This document shows positions 1 through 10,673 of a stretch of 64,000 bases of DNA, piece by piece. The DNA comes from Prorocentrum cordatum (Eukaryota; Sar; Dinophyceae; Prorocentrales; Prorocentraceae): the NCBI GenBank assembly GCA_963575745.1, contig CAUYUJ010020615.1, positions 648,736 to 712,735 of the forward strand. The letters are read 5' to 3'. Position 1 is the first letter of the stretch; every line of letters starts with the position of its first letter. The position numbers were made by a program, and so were the translations under genes. Below the pieces are notes generated by a model. That model did not search any database and was not told the origin of the DNA. It saw only the letters and a program-made list of their open reading frames with translations.

Positions 1-332
1 GAGCCCTCGAAAGCAACTGTGGTTGGGGCCGCGCCTGCCTCATCCTCATCTGCGACCGCGCCCGGCAAACCCGACGGCGCCTCAGTTTTCCGAAGATGCT
101 GCGGCGGAGGTGATAGCGGTGGAGCAGGCATCCACGCGGGGGCGGCGGGATGCGGCAACGCGAATGGCAGCGGCATCGGCGTGCCGCGCGGCGCCAGCAC
201 CACTGGCGCCCGCCGCAAAGGCGGACGGGCACGGCGCGGCACATGCCCCATTGAAGCTGCGGGCGCGCCACCTGGACCGCTACCACGAGCTGGTTTGAGC
301 CAAGAGAAATGAAAAAAAGGAGGAAGGAGGTG

Positions 333-387
<55 letters not shown>

Positions 388-2340
388 CAGGGAAAAACAA
401 AGCTAATCAGGCAACATAAGTGCGACCGCGCCACATCAGACATTACAACACGTCCCGCCCAGAACCGCCTTGTGCACTTTGCAATCGCGATGTGTACCCC
501 CCGCGGCCCCCTGGCCCGATAGCAGACCATCTGCGCGCGTCGGGCGGCGGGAAGCGCGCGACATGAGCGCGCGGTGATCGACAGCCCGCCTAAGGGCCCA
601 AACTCTATCATTGAACGTAGCTCCATTTACCCGCGCCCACCCCCAGACTTACTTGTAACCATTGAATATTACAGCGCCCGCGCCAGACAACGATGGGCAA
701 CAACAACCCCCGACGCGCAATAATTTAAAACCTGACCCACGGCGCCAGCCAACCCCGCGCCTTGGAACCCACTTAAAAGTTGCAAACCAGCTTGTCGCAG
801 GAACGGCCCCCACCGCCAGCCCACTGGCCCCTTCTGCTGGGTCATTGCCCAGGCGCTAGCCCAACCCTCCCAAACGCATACATAGTTTCGCCGACGTGGA
901 CGCCCATTCCGACCCCCCACACCCCCGCACCAAACCCACTACCACCACCGCGCGCGCGCGCCCCAAGCCCCCGCCACCCGCCAACATAACCCGCCCCGCC
1001 CACGCGCCACAGCCCCGCCCACCTGACCTACAGCGGCAATTCCTGCCAAGGCCAGCGGCCTTCCCATGCAAATCCAACGGGGATGGCGGCGGATCCACTG
1101 CGCTGCAGCGCTGCGACGGCGGGGTGATGCCACGCGGCAGTGGCAGGAGCGCCGACGCGCGCGCCCGCGGCGGCGCAATGCCGCAACGCGGTCGCGACGC
1201 CAAGACCCGAGCCCCAACCCTCAGCTGACCGCCCGACAACGCAAGGTTTGCCACGCGCAGCCAAGCCGACGCGGCGAATCGCGCTGGGCGCCAGTGTACC
1301 CAAACCTTACAGCACCATATCAAAAACGTATTGGGGCAGGCGTGGTGCCCTGGTGGTGCAGGGCGGGATTGGGCGGCGCGGCGTGGTGGAGGTGGGGCGC
1401 GCTTCTGGTGGCTGCGCGCGCGTGTAAGAGCTGCGGCGGTGACGAATAGCGGGCGGAGCGGGCGGGGGGAAGGGGGGATGGGGGCGCAGGCTGGGCGCGG
1501 GGTGGGGGCGGGGAGGGTGGCGCCGCACTGGTCAAGCAGCAGCATCGGCCGAGCACGGCGCCGCGGCGGCGGGCGCGCTGCGGCCAGCGGCACGGCGCCG
1601 TCCCAACATCGGCGCAATTGCGCCGCCGAAAATGCCGCGGGTGGCAAACTGCGAAACAAGGGGGCGCCGCACAATCCAAGCCTCAACAAGCGCGCGCCGC
1701 GCGCACGGAACGGCCCAGGCCGCCGACGCGGCACGGGCGCGCGCGCGCACAGGTGCGCAGGCGCGCACGCAACGCAATTGGCGCGGGCCCCAGGAACCTA
1801 GAATGCGATGCAAACCACGGGCAGCACGGGCGAACGGCGCACGGGGGTAGGTCCCGTGATACGACGCCCGCAAACCCGCCAGCGCAAAACGCTGCAAATT
1901 CCGAGTAACGCCAAACAACGTGCGCTAAGAAAAAGGCACGCCGCGCGCTGCGTCCTCAACGGCATTGCAAGCGCGGGCGGCCAGGGATTTGCACGGCGAA
2001 AAGCTTCGCGGGCAGAAAGGAAGGCAAGGGGGGGTAGGGGGGTGCTTAGGGCGCGGCCGAGCTCCGCTCGCGGAAGGGGGGGCCCTTGGGGCGCGCGCCC
2101 GAACGCCGTGGCGAGAACGGCCGATGGCGGGGAAGAGAAGCGCGCGGCGGTCGCTGCTGCGGCGCAAGCACGCGGCGCGGAGGCGGAAGGCGGCAGCGGC
2201 AGTTGCACTGGAAGAAAGAAGGAGGGGAGGGGGGGGGGTATTTAGCGCGCGCGGGCGGGGCCCCCTGGTGCGTGGAGCGGAGGGTCGCATGCGCCATGCG
2301 CGACCAACGGGCACCGAAGTGACGAAGTGCCGCCGAGCTC
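1..2340. other. GC-rich region, no gene recognised
   Basis: Very GC-rich sequence in which all six frames stay open for long stretches because stop codons are scarce. The conceptual products are Pro/Arg/Ala/Gly-rich without any motif, so I assign no gene. The only clear structure is the GA microsatellite at 334-382. Confidence 0.6.
334..382. repeat. (GA)n microsatellite
   Basis: About 24 uninterrupted GA units ending in GATAGAG; seen directly. Confidence 0.95.
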
Positions 2341-2369
2341 GCCTGCGACCCCGCCAACCAGTCACACGA

Positions 2370-2600
2370 TGCCTTTTTTTCTGGCGAGAGCGTTTTTCCT
2401 GTCGACGAGACCGTTTGTTTTCCGCTCGAGCGTTTTCATCTGGTGACGTGACCGTTTTTTTTTTTTTCCGCGAGAGCGTTTCCGCCTGGGGACGAGAGCG
2501 TTTTTTTGTTTTTCGTGAGAGCGTTTTTTGAGCGATGATTGAGCGTTTTTTGGTGGTGCAAGCGATTTTTGAGCGTTTAATCACTGTTTAATCGATGTAC
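2370..2600. repeat. degenerate GAGCGTTTTT array
   Basis: Around ten irregularly spaced copies of GAGCGTTTTT, GACCGTTTTT or GAGCGATTTT, each with a T run of 4 to 14, in about 230 bp. It is unlike the GC-rich surroundings. No coding sense. Confidence 0.75.
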
Positions 2601-3690
2601 ATTTTTCGGCTCGAAAAAAAAACGGTCGACGTGACTGGAACAAACGATCGCGGTTCAATTCCGTCGGTGGCCGCCACCTGGAAATCGGCGCGGCGTCACC
2701 GCGCGGCAGTCGACGACACCCTGCGCGCACCGTCGCCGCGACGCGCCCGTGGTGACGACGATCGCGGCGCCGCCTCGCAGAATCGCAGAACGCCAACCGC
2801 GTCGGCGCATAATGGCATAACGCCAACGCGCGGACGGAAACCACGGCGTCGGAAGGAGATGACAAGCGCGACGCCGACGTGGAAGCCGCACTCAGCGGCG
2901 ACCTGGCGGCGTGACGATTGCCACGCCGCACGAGCGAAACACGCAACCGCACTGGCCCCGCGCGCCGCGACATGCACGCGCGCTGGCCACGCGAGCGGCG
3001 GCTGCCGCTGCACGAAATCCGCGTGCGCACCTGCGCACGCGCGTGCTAAGATGTCTACCCGAGACACCAAAAGTGCTTTCATTTGCAGTGCCAGAAGCCG
3101 CCTCCTGTCGAGCAGAACACACATCCTTGAAGGTGGCTGGTCCAGCTGAATGCAGCCAGCGCGGCTGCCGTCGACCTGCGCGCGGGCTGCGGGTGGGGGG
3201 AAACATGAGCAATGCAAATGACAGAGGGGGATGGTGCATGCAACAATGACGTGTATATGCAACGAACCAGCCCTCTCTGCGGCCGTTTTGGGGAAGGGGG
3301 AAGGGGGCGAGCGCTCGGCTTCAAGTTCGTTACACCACCCAACCCCCCGCTCGGCGACCCCCCCCCCCCCCCCTCATAGACCCGCCGAAGATGGCACGAA
3401 CCCTGCGCGGTGTTCCGCAAGGCCAATGTTGCACGCCATAGCTTGCACCACATCGCTTGTCACGCGTGTGGCAGTATGTAACGTTGCTAGCGGAACCCAC
3501 ACGCCGCCTGCTTACAACTAAATATGTCGCCCAGCTGGCGACTGTAACGCTTAGGTTGGCCCAAGTACAAAATACGGCATGAGCACGGGGAGTCCGCCTG
3601 GTTAGTATCACGATGTGCGTGCGTGTTCAACCCGCGTTCCTCTTCTGGCGGTGAAAGGCATCGCCGCGGCCTGACCCCCGCGCCATGAGC
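2600..3690. other. no feature recognised
   Basis: GC-rich sequence with a C run near 3360. Open frames overlap on both strands without recognis­able motifs. Nothing supportable. Confidence 0.5.
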
Positions 3691-4200
3691 CCGAACCATT
3701 AAGCCACGAACCCCATAACCAAAGCCTTCGCCCGAAGCCCATAGCCCGCCGCCCTAATCCCTAAACTCTAAGCACTAGCCACTGACCGCTAACCCCTCAG
3801 CCTTCCAGCCCTCGCACCCAGAGCCCTGGACCTTAAACCTTGAGCCATAAGCCCTCATAGATCACACCTGAACCACATGTCTTGGCCCCCCACGGCCAGG
3901 CCCACAAACACTAACCCATAAACCCCGCACCGTAAACAAAACAACTAAGCCCAAACCAAGACTCCTGAGTCATAATCCATAAAAGCCCTCAGCCCGAAAC
4001 CCGAAGATCCCGAATGCCGAAGCCGTCCCGCTATGACCTAACCTCTTAGCGTTAAGCGCTCACCCCGAAGTCCTACGCCCTGCGCCCGAACCCATAGACT
4101 CTGGGCGCTGAAAGCCATCACGTAGGCCATCAACCACAGGCCCCAACCCTACTGCCCCTAAGCTCGGAACCCAAAACCCTCAGTGCTAAACCCTAAGAAG
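3690..4200. repeat. degenerate telomere-like (CCCTAAA-type) tract
   Basis: About 0.5 kb packed with words such as CCCTAAAC, CTAACCC, AACCCTA, CCCATAA and AGCCCATA, without a fixed period. It looks like a decayed interstitial array of the plant-type telomere repeat CCCTAAA, which dinoflagellates also use. The words are seen in the sequence; the telomeric origin is inference. Confidence 0.45.
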
Positions 4201-5780
4201 CCCCAAGCACATTCCCGCGCACCATCCGCGTCGCCACACAGGAACTGAAACTGGAATGGGGGCCCCAGCGACCCCCCGAAGCGCCCGATGTCCGCCAGGA
4301 GGCTCCAAGGGGCACCAGGTCCTCCTCTGATGTCCCCCATGTCCTTCTCATTCTCCTGCCCCCTGCCATCACCCGCTTCATCATTCATCTACACCTTGGG
4401 CTGTGACGGCGCCAGCCCTATATACGGTCGCGGGCTTCACCGCTTGCGCGGTTCGGCAACCCCGACTGGGCATCGATGCTGGATGGGCCGACGGCGCATG
4501 GAACGCGCATAGATGTGCAACATATACCTCCCATAACATCGAACCACGCGCTAGTTCCAGCCGCACATAGTACAGCACATATAGCAAACCCTACACCGTC
4601 TTCCACATAGGCTGCACCACATGAGCGCCAACGTCCAACTTACATCACATACGGCACGACATGGCTTGCAAGAAAACAACCCGTTTGGGACCAGCGTTGA
4701 GTGGAACTTCGGATGTAGGCTAAACCACTTGGCGTTGTAACGGGGCGAACACATGATTCATTCACAGCACGTGCACTTAATACCTACAATGTGACATCAC
4801 ACGCAAACGCAAATACAATGCACTGCGGTGCAACACTGCCATCTGCAACGCAACGCCTGGTCTCAAACGCTGTCCCAAATGGCATGCGCCAGACCGAATG
4901 GGGAACATGAGGCATCGTCAGAAGGCGAAGTTACGTATCAAACCAAAGGTGATGCCAGCGCGACTGCCCTCTCGCATGCTGAAAAAAAGGAGCACTGCCA
5001 ACTTGTGAGAGGGAGGGCCGCGCTGCTGCACTAGCAGACGGGCCACGTTTCCCTGCGAGGTATTACCACTTCACGACCCACGTTGGCGTCAAGCCAGTGA
5101 CAACCCACGTCATGCACCAGGCGAGCCTAACATGTGTATTGGGCCACTGTGCCTCACATGGCCCTGAACAAAGCAAAGCACACCACATCCTCATCCTCCC
5201 CCTGCTCATATCATACCTGACCCTCGCCTTCTAAACTGCAGAAAAGACGCTGAACGTGACAGATCGGAAAACTGAACACCCGCGAAAAATCGCAGGTTCA
5301 CCCCGCTGGCCCGCGCGATGAGCGCGGGCACAAACATGGCGCAACAGAGCACTCACAGAAACAACAAGCCGCTGACAACTTTAAACTCCTGCAGCACACT
5401 GCCTGTATGCCTGGGGTCGGTCGACGCTCGCGAATGGCGAGACGCCGCGCAATCAGAACCACACATCTGGCTCTTCGGCTTCAAAAGGTCGCGGCTCGCG
5501 CTCCTTTGCCTCAAGCGCAGCCCATTCGGCACCGTGCTGGCGCCTGAGCCCGAGGCGAGCGATGAGCCTCATCTGACAAGGGCGTGACTACCATGTGCTC
5601 CCTCTTTGTAGCCTGGTCCGAATTAGTAATCCACGCAGCTGCGAAACCTAAAGGCCTGCCCTGGTGGGGGCGCGCAGGGTTACCGTATGACCGAAACGTG
5701 CGAACGCAATTGCGGTGGAGAGGGTTCGGGCAATGGATTTCAAAAAAGGTTGGGCCGCCCCGTACCAAATAATCTTGCAC
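4200..5780. other. intergenic, nothing recognised
   Basis: Sequence of more mixed composition than the flanks. The longest open frames (under 95 codons) show no motif and no splice logic linking them. I see no gene, RNA or repeat here. Confidence 0.5.
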
Positions 5781-5789
5781 TTATGACCT

Positions 5790-6025
5790 ATGTCAGGGAA
5801 TCGGGCCGCCACGATCTCGTCTGCGCCACCGCCGCCCCCAGGCGGCGGAGGGGGAGGTGGCGGCGGCGGCGGCGGGGCGACGTCGACAGGGCCGACAGCT
5901 GCTTCCTCGATGCCGCCAGCGCCAGGATCAAGCTCTGGGCCGTCCCCTCCATCGATGTCGCCGTGGGAGCTGGCCGAGTCGTCAGCCTCGCCGACGGCCG
6001 CGACGTCGGGAGAATCAACGCTGCC
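5790..6025 (-). CDS. gene 1, probable 3'-terminal coding exon (acidic, polyproline)
   Basis: Candidate last exon of the gene running from 12114 to about 5790. A GC-AG intron (6349-6026) joins GGCGAG to GGCAGC in phase 0, continuing an acidic Ala/Glu/Asp-rich tail into Ser/Asp/Gly-rich sequence, a run of twelve prolines and a pentaglycine. The frame stays open to a stop at 5648, but coding character fades after about 5790 and the true end is not clear. The polyproline run lies over a GGC/GCC repeat, so length polymorphism is likely. Function unknown. Confidence 0.4.
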
Positions 6026-6349
6026 CTTCGAAGCGGGGCAACCCAAGACCAGATCGCCAACCGTTGCGCGCGCCCAGCTGGTAGTTTCGCCTCAGGCCCC
6101 AGGACGCGCTGGCATGCTTCGGGGCGTGAGTGCCCGGGGTGTCCGAGCGGCGCGATGCAACGCCAACGCATCGGAAGGGAGGGGGCCCTGGTGGTGCACA
6201 ACAGGCACCAAACCATCGAGTAGAAACCTGGATTTCTCTGCCGATGTCACCCCTAACCCCCCGCCATAGCACGCAACGGGAGGGAGGTGGGCTGATGGGC
6301 GCGCGCAACGGTCACAAGCGAGCTGGCCTAAGGCGGCGCCACCACGGGC

Positions 6350-6673
6350 CTCGCCAGCTGCTGAACCGTCGCCCTCTGACAAGGCGTCGGCGGCGTCGGC
6401 GGCGCCTCCCTCGCTGCCGCGCTCCTCGACCTCGCCCTCGTCGCCCTCGTCAGCCGCGCCCGCGGCGTCAACTTTCTTCGGCTTCTTCGGGGCCCAGACC
6501 GCGCGCCGCTGCTCCCCGTCGCCGTCTGCGGCCAACTGGGCGGACACCGACGACGGATCCAGGAGACCGATGTTACGCGGACCCTCCAACAGCACAGCAA
6601 ACGCGATGCTCCATGCGACGTCCTTCCTGGGCTCATTCATCGCCACGCACTCTGTGGCCCACGCAGCAGGTGC
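6350..6673 (-). CDS. gene 1, exon (C-terminal domain)
   Basis: Reads as a 108-codon exon with a conserved-looking start containing ECVAMNEPRKDVAW and GPRNIGLLDP, then AVWAPKKPKK, then a Glu/Asp/Ala/Gly-rich tail. It is joined to the exon ending at 7139 by a 465-nt GC-AG intron in phase 0. The exon ahead ends AAG before GCACGTG and this one starts after AAG before GCACCTG, so AAGGCAC is present at both intron ends. From memory, a C-terminal block of this kind follows the GGGAWRAYV region in the same multi-copy dinoflagellate family. A homopolymer G run just upstream (minus-strand C tract) serves as polypyrimidine tract. Confidence 0.6.
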
Positions 6674-7138
6674 CTTCGGGGGGAGGGGGGGGGGGGGGCA
6701 GAAACATTGCACGACAACGATACAGTCGCAAACACACACGCACACACAACAACCAAACGACACCTGACACGCCCTAGATAGTTACGTATCGCCACAAGCA
6801 GAAAGCACGCCTACAGTGACATGCCCATCAAAACTGGAACCAACGGCTCATCAACACATTGATATGTTGGGCACGCGGCAAGGCCAGACCTGCTTGCCAG
6901 CGCTGGCCCTGCAGCGTGCTCCTTCGCGCTGGTTCCAGCGCGGACGTGCATGGCTGAGAAATGCTTGGGCTGACACGATCACCACTGGCAAACATTGCTC
7001 CGCACTCTGATGGCTGCAAGGGGGAAGTGCACCACTCGTGCGCCTGCATCGGTCACCCAAACATGGCGTGCAAGACAGGCGCCGCAATAGCAAACTGAGG
7101 ATGCAAATGGGGTGGGCTCATTGCAGAAACCCACGTGC

Positions 7139-9081
7139 CTTCAACTCGTAAAAGCCATTCGGATGCCGCGCCTGGATGTGCATCCGCTGGAAAGTCGGCC
7201 TGTAGGGCTTGAGGTACATCAAAGACACGTGGAAACACTCATGGTCAGGACCGTGGTGTCCAGCAGGCTCGTCGCCAGCATCTGGGCGAAACACCAGAAA
7301 CCATCGTCCATCCTGCAAGTGCTTGCGCAATCCAGAATCCTTGGTGAACTTAGCCTTCATGCTTCGCAACACAGCGTTCCTGAAACCATGCAAGACCTTC
7401 CCATACGCTGAGCATGTGCAAACTCCCGCACCCCAGCACCTCCGCATGGTTTTCTCTCTCCTCGTCTCGTCGCCGATGGCATCCTCATCCCCGTGTCTGA
7501 TCAGCTGGTGCCTTCGATGCCAAGACCCGCTGACGCCTGCAGATAAAGTAGTTCCCGTGGAACTCCGCGTAAGGCTAGACACAATTGCGGCAAATGAACC
7601 CTTCTCAGCAGCTCGGTTGTGGACGTCCACCTGCGCGGCGCCGCGCCTCGGGACACAAGTCAGCTCGCCCATGAGGTCGCTCAGCCGTTCGCAAGCTGCG
7701 AGGAAGCCAATGTCATCATCGCGGCAGCTCCCAGATGCACGAAACAACTCGCTGCGAGCCTGCCGCTTCAAATGAGCAAAATACTTCCCCAACAACACGG
7801 ACTGCCCCTGCACGCTGCTCAAAGCCGCCGCAGGGTCAACCGACGTGGCGACAATCTTTTCGGCAAGCTTCAATTTCATATGGGTCGAATCGCCAGAACT
7901 AGTATCTGCCAGAGCCTTCATGAATGCATCCCGCTGCGCCGCACTAACCAAGCGCTCTTGCTCCCGCAACGTCAAGCCGAAGCTGGGAACGGTCGGGTTC
8001 ACCCTGTGCGCCGCCGACGCGTCTCGGCCAGGACCCTGGTACATCGCCCGCTGCTCATCCGATAAAACTCGGTACTCGCCTGCCAGCCTTCGAAAGTCGC
8101 GCTGCCCCTCGCAAGACAACGAAACATACGCGCGCCAAGCTCCGCCCCCGCCGCGGCGCCTAATGCCGCCTCCAGTGCCAGAACAAGACGCGGCCCTGGC
8201 CGATGTAGTCGATGTCTGCACCCCTGGGACGGCAAACTCCTGCGGGTGGAGGTTCCGTGAACCTTGCCTCCGAAGACGCATGAATATCCATTCCGATGAG
8301 GCTCGGTCCAAGTCCAGCGTCTTGACTTGAGTGCTGAGGGCCGTTAGAACCCGCCTAATCGACGCGTGGAGTGCCTCAACGTTTGCCATGTCCACCCTGG
8401 CTGCGAGAGCTATACATATCAAGCGAAGTCTAGTCACGGGATCCGCCAGGCCGTTCACATCCAGAAAAGCCTTGGTGAACGAGTCCAGCATGCACGGCGT
8501 CTCCGCATAATCTCTAGCGATTTCCCCCGCAAGCCCTGGCTCGACAAGGAGCAAGAAGAGTGTGGACGGATATTTCTTGTGCTCCGACCTCTGAAGCTGT
8601 TCAACGAGGGCTCCACAACGAGACGCCAATCTGAATATAAACGCGTTGGTGCACTCCGTTATGTCATCGCTCCCAATAAGCGACCACATGATCGGCTGTT
8701 CAAACAAAGCAGCTATGGTCTGAAGGCACTCATCTTCCAAGGCGCACCGGGCAACTTCGACTATCCTGTATGTCCTGTTGACATCTGCTGGGTCGGCGGG
8801 CTGGGGTTGCGTCACCCTCGCCCTCGCTTCAGCTAAACGTTGTTCGTCCTCCCGCTCTGAGCCTGACATGCGCAGCTGCTTGTGAAGCAGCGTCGTCAAG
8901 GGGTGAAGCACCAACCTCATGATTACAAGATCTTTTGCAGGACTACACGTGACCCAAGCAAGCCCGATTCGGCGATCTTTAGCGTTCACCTCAGCCCACT
9001 TGGCAGCATCAACGTTGGTAGTGCGAGGGTCGCTTTTGTCCTGTCGAGGCTCAGCGGTCGGCTCTGCCTCTGGGGCGGGCC
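7139..9081 (-). CDS. gene 1, main exon: dinoflagellate multi-copy protein with HMG-like GGGAWRAYV segment
   Basis: A 1,943-nt exon, open throughout. Its frame continues upstream to an ATG at 9172, but that ATG lies in the intron: exon 9203 ends CAGG, and a 121-nt GT-AG intron (9202-9082) joins it in frame to GGCCCG here. Recognisable segments in order: an Ala/Glu/Pro linker; a helical region with DRRIGLAWV and VNRTYRIVEVA; VDMANVEALHASIRR; a glycine-rich hinge leading to GGGAWRAYVSL and LSDEQRAMYQ, whose spacing recalls an HMG-box core; and a C-terminal CTCSAYGKVLHGFRNAV block. I recognise this order from highly repeated dinoflagellate proteins of unknown function. DNA binding is only an inference from the HMG-like segment and from the AT-hook in the first exon. 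Confidence 0.7.
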
Positions 9082-9202
9082 CTGCAGCACCTCCATCGCC
9101 ATCCTCTTCGTCATCAGCCGCATCCGCATCATCAAAGTTGCCGTCAACAAAGGGCAAGAAGCGGTACGCCATCTAGTCGGGGCCGTCGACGAATCTGAGT
9201 AC

Positions 9203-9470
9203 CCTGCGCGCGAGCCCACCGCGAGTAGGCCGCGCTAAGGAGGCCGTGACACAACTCCAAGCCCCCGAACTCGTCAACCGCATCGCCGCTTCCTGTCCAC
9301 CGATGGCGAGGGAAACTTGTGAAGGCCTTGGATGTGAAACAAAATGCCATGCCCTCTGCCACCCACGACTTGATCTTGGCCAGCTTTGCATCCGTCAGAT
9401 CGCCTGGCGGCATGTCGAGATATCCGCCACCGTGCCTCCTGGCACGTTGAGGCGTGTCCGAATGCCAAGC
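9203..9470 (-). CDS. gene 1, exon with FPRHRWTG and CHGLLSAAY motifs
   Basis: Short exon whose 3' end is exact (CAGG followed by GTACTC, position 9203). The in-frame protein contains VAEGMAFCFTSKAF, FPRHRWTG and LELCHGLLSAAYSRW, a block that in related dinoflagellate proteins sits between the AT-hook part and the GGGAWRAYV part. The 5' boundary is uncertain: several AG sites between 9440 and 9500 would be in frame. This exon is the main reason for treating 12114-10674 and 9081-7139 as one gene. Confidence 0.6.
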
Positions 9471-9639
9471 GCTGGCATGGTAGGGGGCAGGGTGGCTGAT
9501 AGACTTCTAGGGAGCACCCCCCCCCCTCGGACACCACTGATCTGCGTTCGCTCCCCCTCTTTGGTTCGCGCCCCCGAGGCCACAATCCCTCGTGCAATGC
9601 GACAGACTCGCATTCCCGAAGCCAAGTGGGCCCGAAGAT

Positions 9640-10245
9640 TGCCCAGGATGGCTTCAAGATGGCCCAGTTCGGCTTCAAGACGGCGGGGGATGATCTCAAG
9701 ATGGCCCAAGCAGTCTTCAAGATTTCCCAAGAGACCTCAAAGAGGGCCTAACATGGCCCCAGGACGGCCGCCAAGAGGCCCCGAGGAGGCTAAACACATT
9801 GATTTGCATTTGTTTTTGAACGTGTTCAAGGTTCTCGCATTTTCGGACCAAGAACGGCCCAAGACGGCTCCTAGATCGCTCCCAGGCGGCCCAAGAGGCA
9901 CCAAAGAGGTCCCCAAGACAACCCAAGAGGGGCCCCAGACGGCCCAAGTGGGCCCCAGCACGGCCCAAGAGGGGCCCCAGACTGCCCAAGAGAGCCCCAA
10001 GACCCCCAAGAGGGCCCCAAGACAGCCCCAAGAGACCCCCAGGAGAGCCCAAAGAGGGCCCCAAGATAGGCCCGAGTCGGCCCAAGACGCCCGAGACGGC
10101 CCAAGAGAGTCGCAAGACGGCCCAAGATGGGCCCAAGACGGCCCCAGAGGCCGTCAAGAGGACCCCCAAGAGGATCAAGGCGGCCAAAGACAGCCCCAAG
10201 ACGATCAAAAATAGCTTCAAGTAGGCTGAATAAGGTTCAAGATGG
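9640..10245. repeat. CCCAAGA-type array within the gene 1 intron
   Basis: Dozens of 8-14-nt units of the form GCCCAAGANGGCC/CCCCAAGAG in the large intron between 10674 and about 9470. It is interrupted once (9790-9860) by a T-rich core ending TTCTCGCATTTTCGG. The same array type recurs at seven other places in the window. Confidence 0.9.
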
Positions 10246-10314
10246 ATGGGTGCCAAGCGGGCCCAAGAGTCCCCAATGGGGCCTGCGCCGGCATTGTTTA
10301 TTGGAAGAGGTGTA

Positions 10315-10340
10315 CCATGTGACGCTCCATGCGTCACATG
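10315..10340. repeat. short hairpin
   Basis: CCATGTGACG and CGTCACATGG, a perfect 10-bp stem with a 7-nt loop, inside the gene 1 intron. Confidence 0.8.
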
Positions 10341-10582
10341 GGACACATGTGCCTCTGCCGCCCCATTTGGGCTGCCACCCATGTGTCCACATGGCGGCAG
10401 CCATATCGGGATACATGAGTGGGAGCCCGCATGGACGCATGGGGGGGGAATCCGAATGTGGACACATGGGTGGCGAACCAACCTTGGACACAAGGGTGGT
10501 CGCCTCGCCATCGCCATCACCACCACCCAGCCTCAAGTTAGGACATCCGTGCCCCCTCGCGCACCGACCACAGAAGCAGCTT

Positions 10583-10627
10583 GGCTGGCACGGTGGCGGG
10601 ACGTGCCGCAGGCAGCTGGATATTTCA
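10583..10627 (-). repeat. dispersed repeat at the gene 1 exon-intron boundary (copy 1)
   Basis: Read on the minus strand it begins TATCCAGCTGCCTGCG and runs to CGTGCCAGC. A second copy lies at 50097-50145 in the same orientation, with about five differences in 40. Here it sits immediately after the last codons that look like exon, so it may be the 5' end of an inserted intron-like element. Confidence 0.6.
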
Positions 10628-10673
10628 ACATTTCTCGTGTTCTGCCAGTCGCCATTTGCAAACTTGTTCATAC

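Noticed and set aside
856-1734. 292-codon minus-strand open frame
   Set aside because: Arg/Pro/Ala-rich throughout, overlapped by equally long frames on the other strand; explained by high GC and lack of stops.
9082-9172. ATG at 9172 as start of a 684-residue protein
   Set aside because: The preceding exon (ending 9203) splices in frame to 9081, and the frame is closed by TAG just before this ATG; the ATG lies in the intron.
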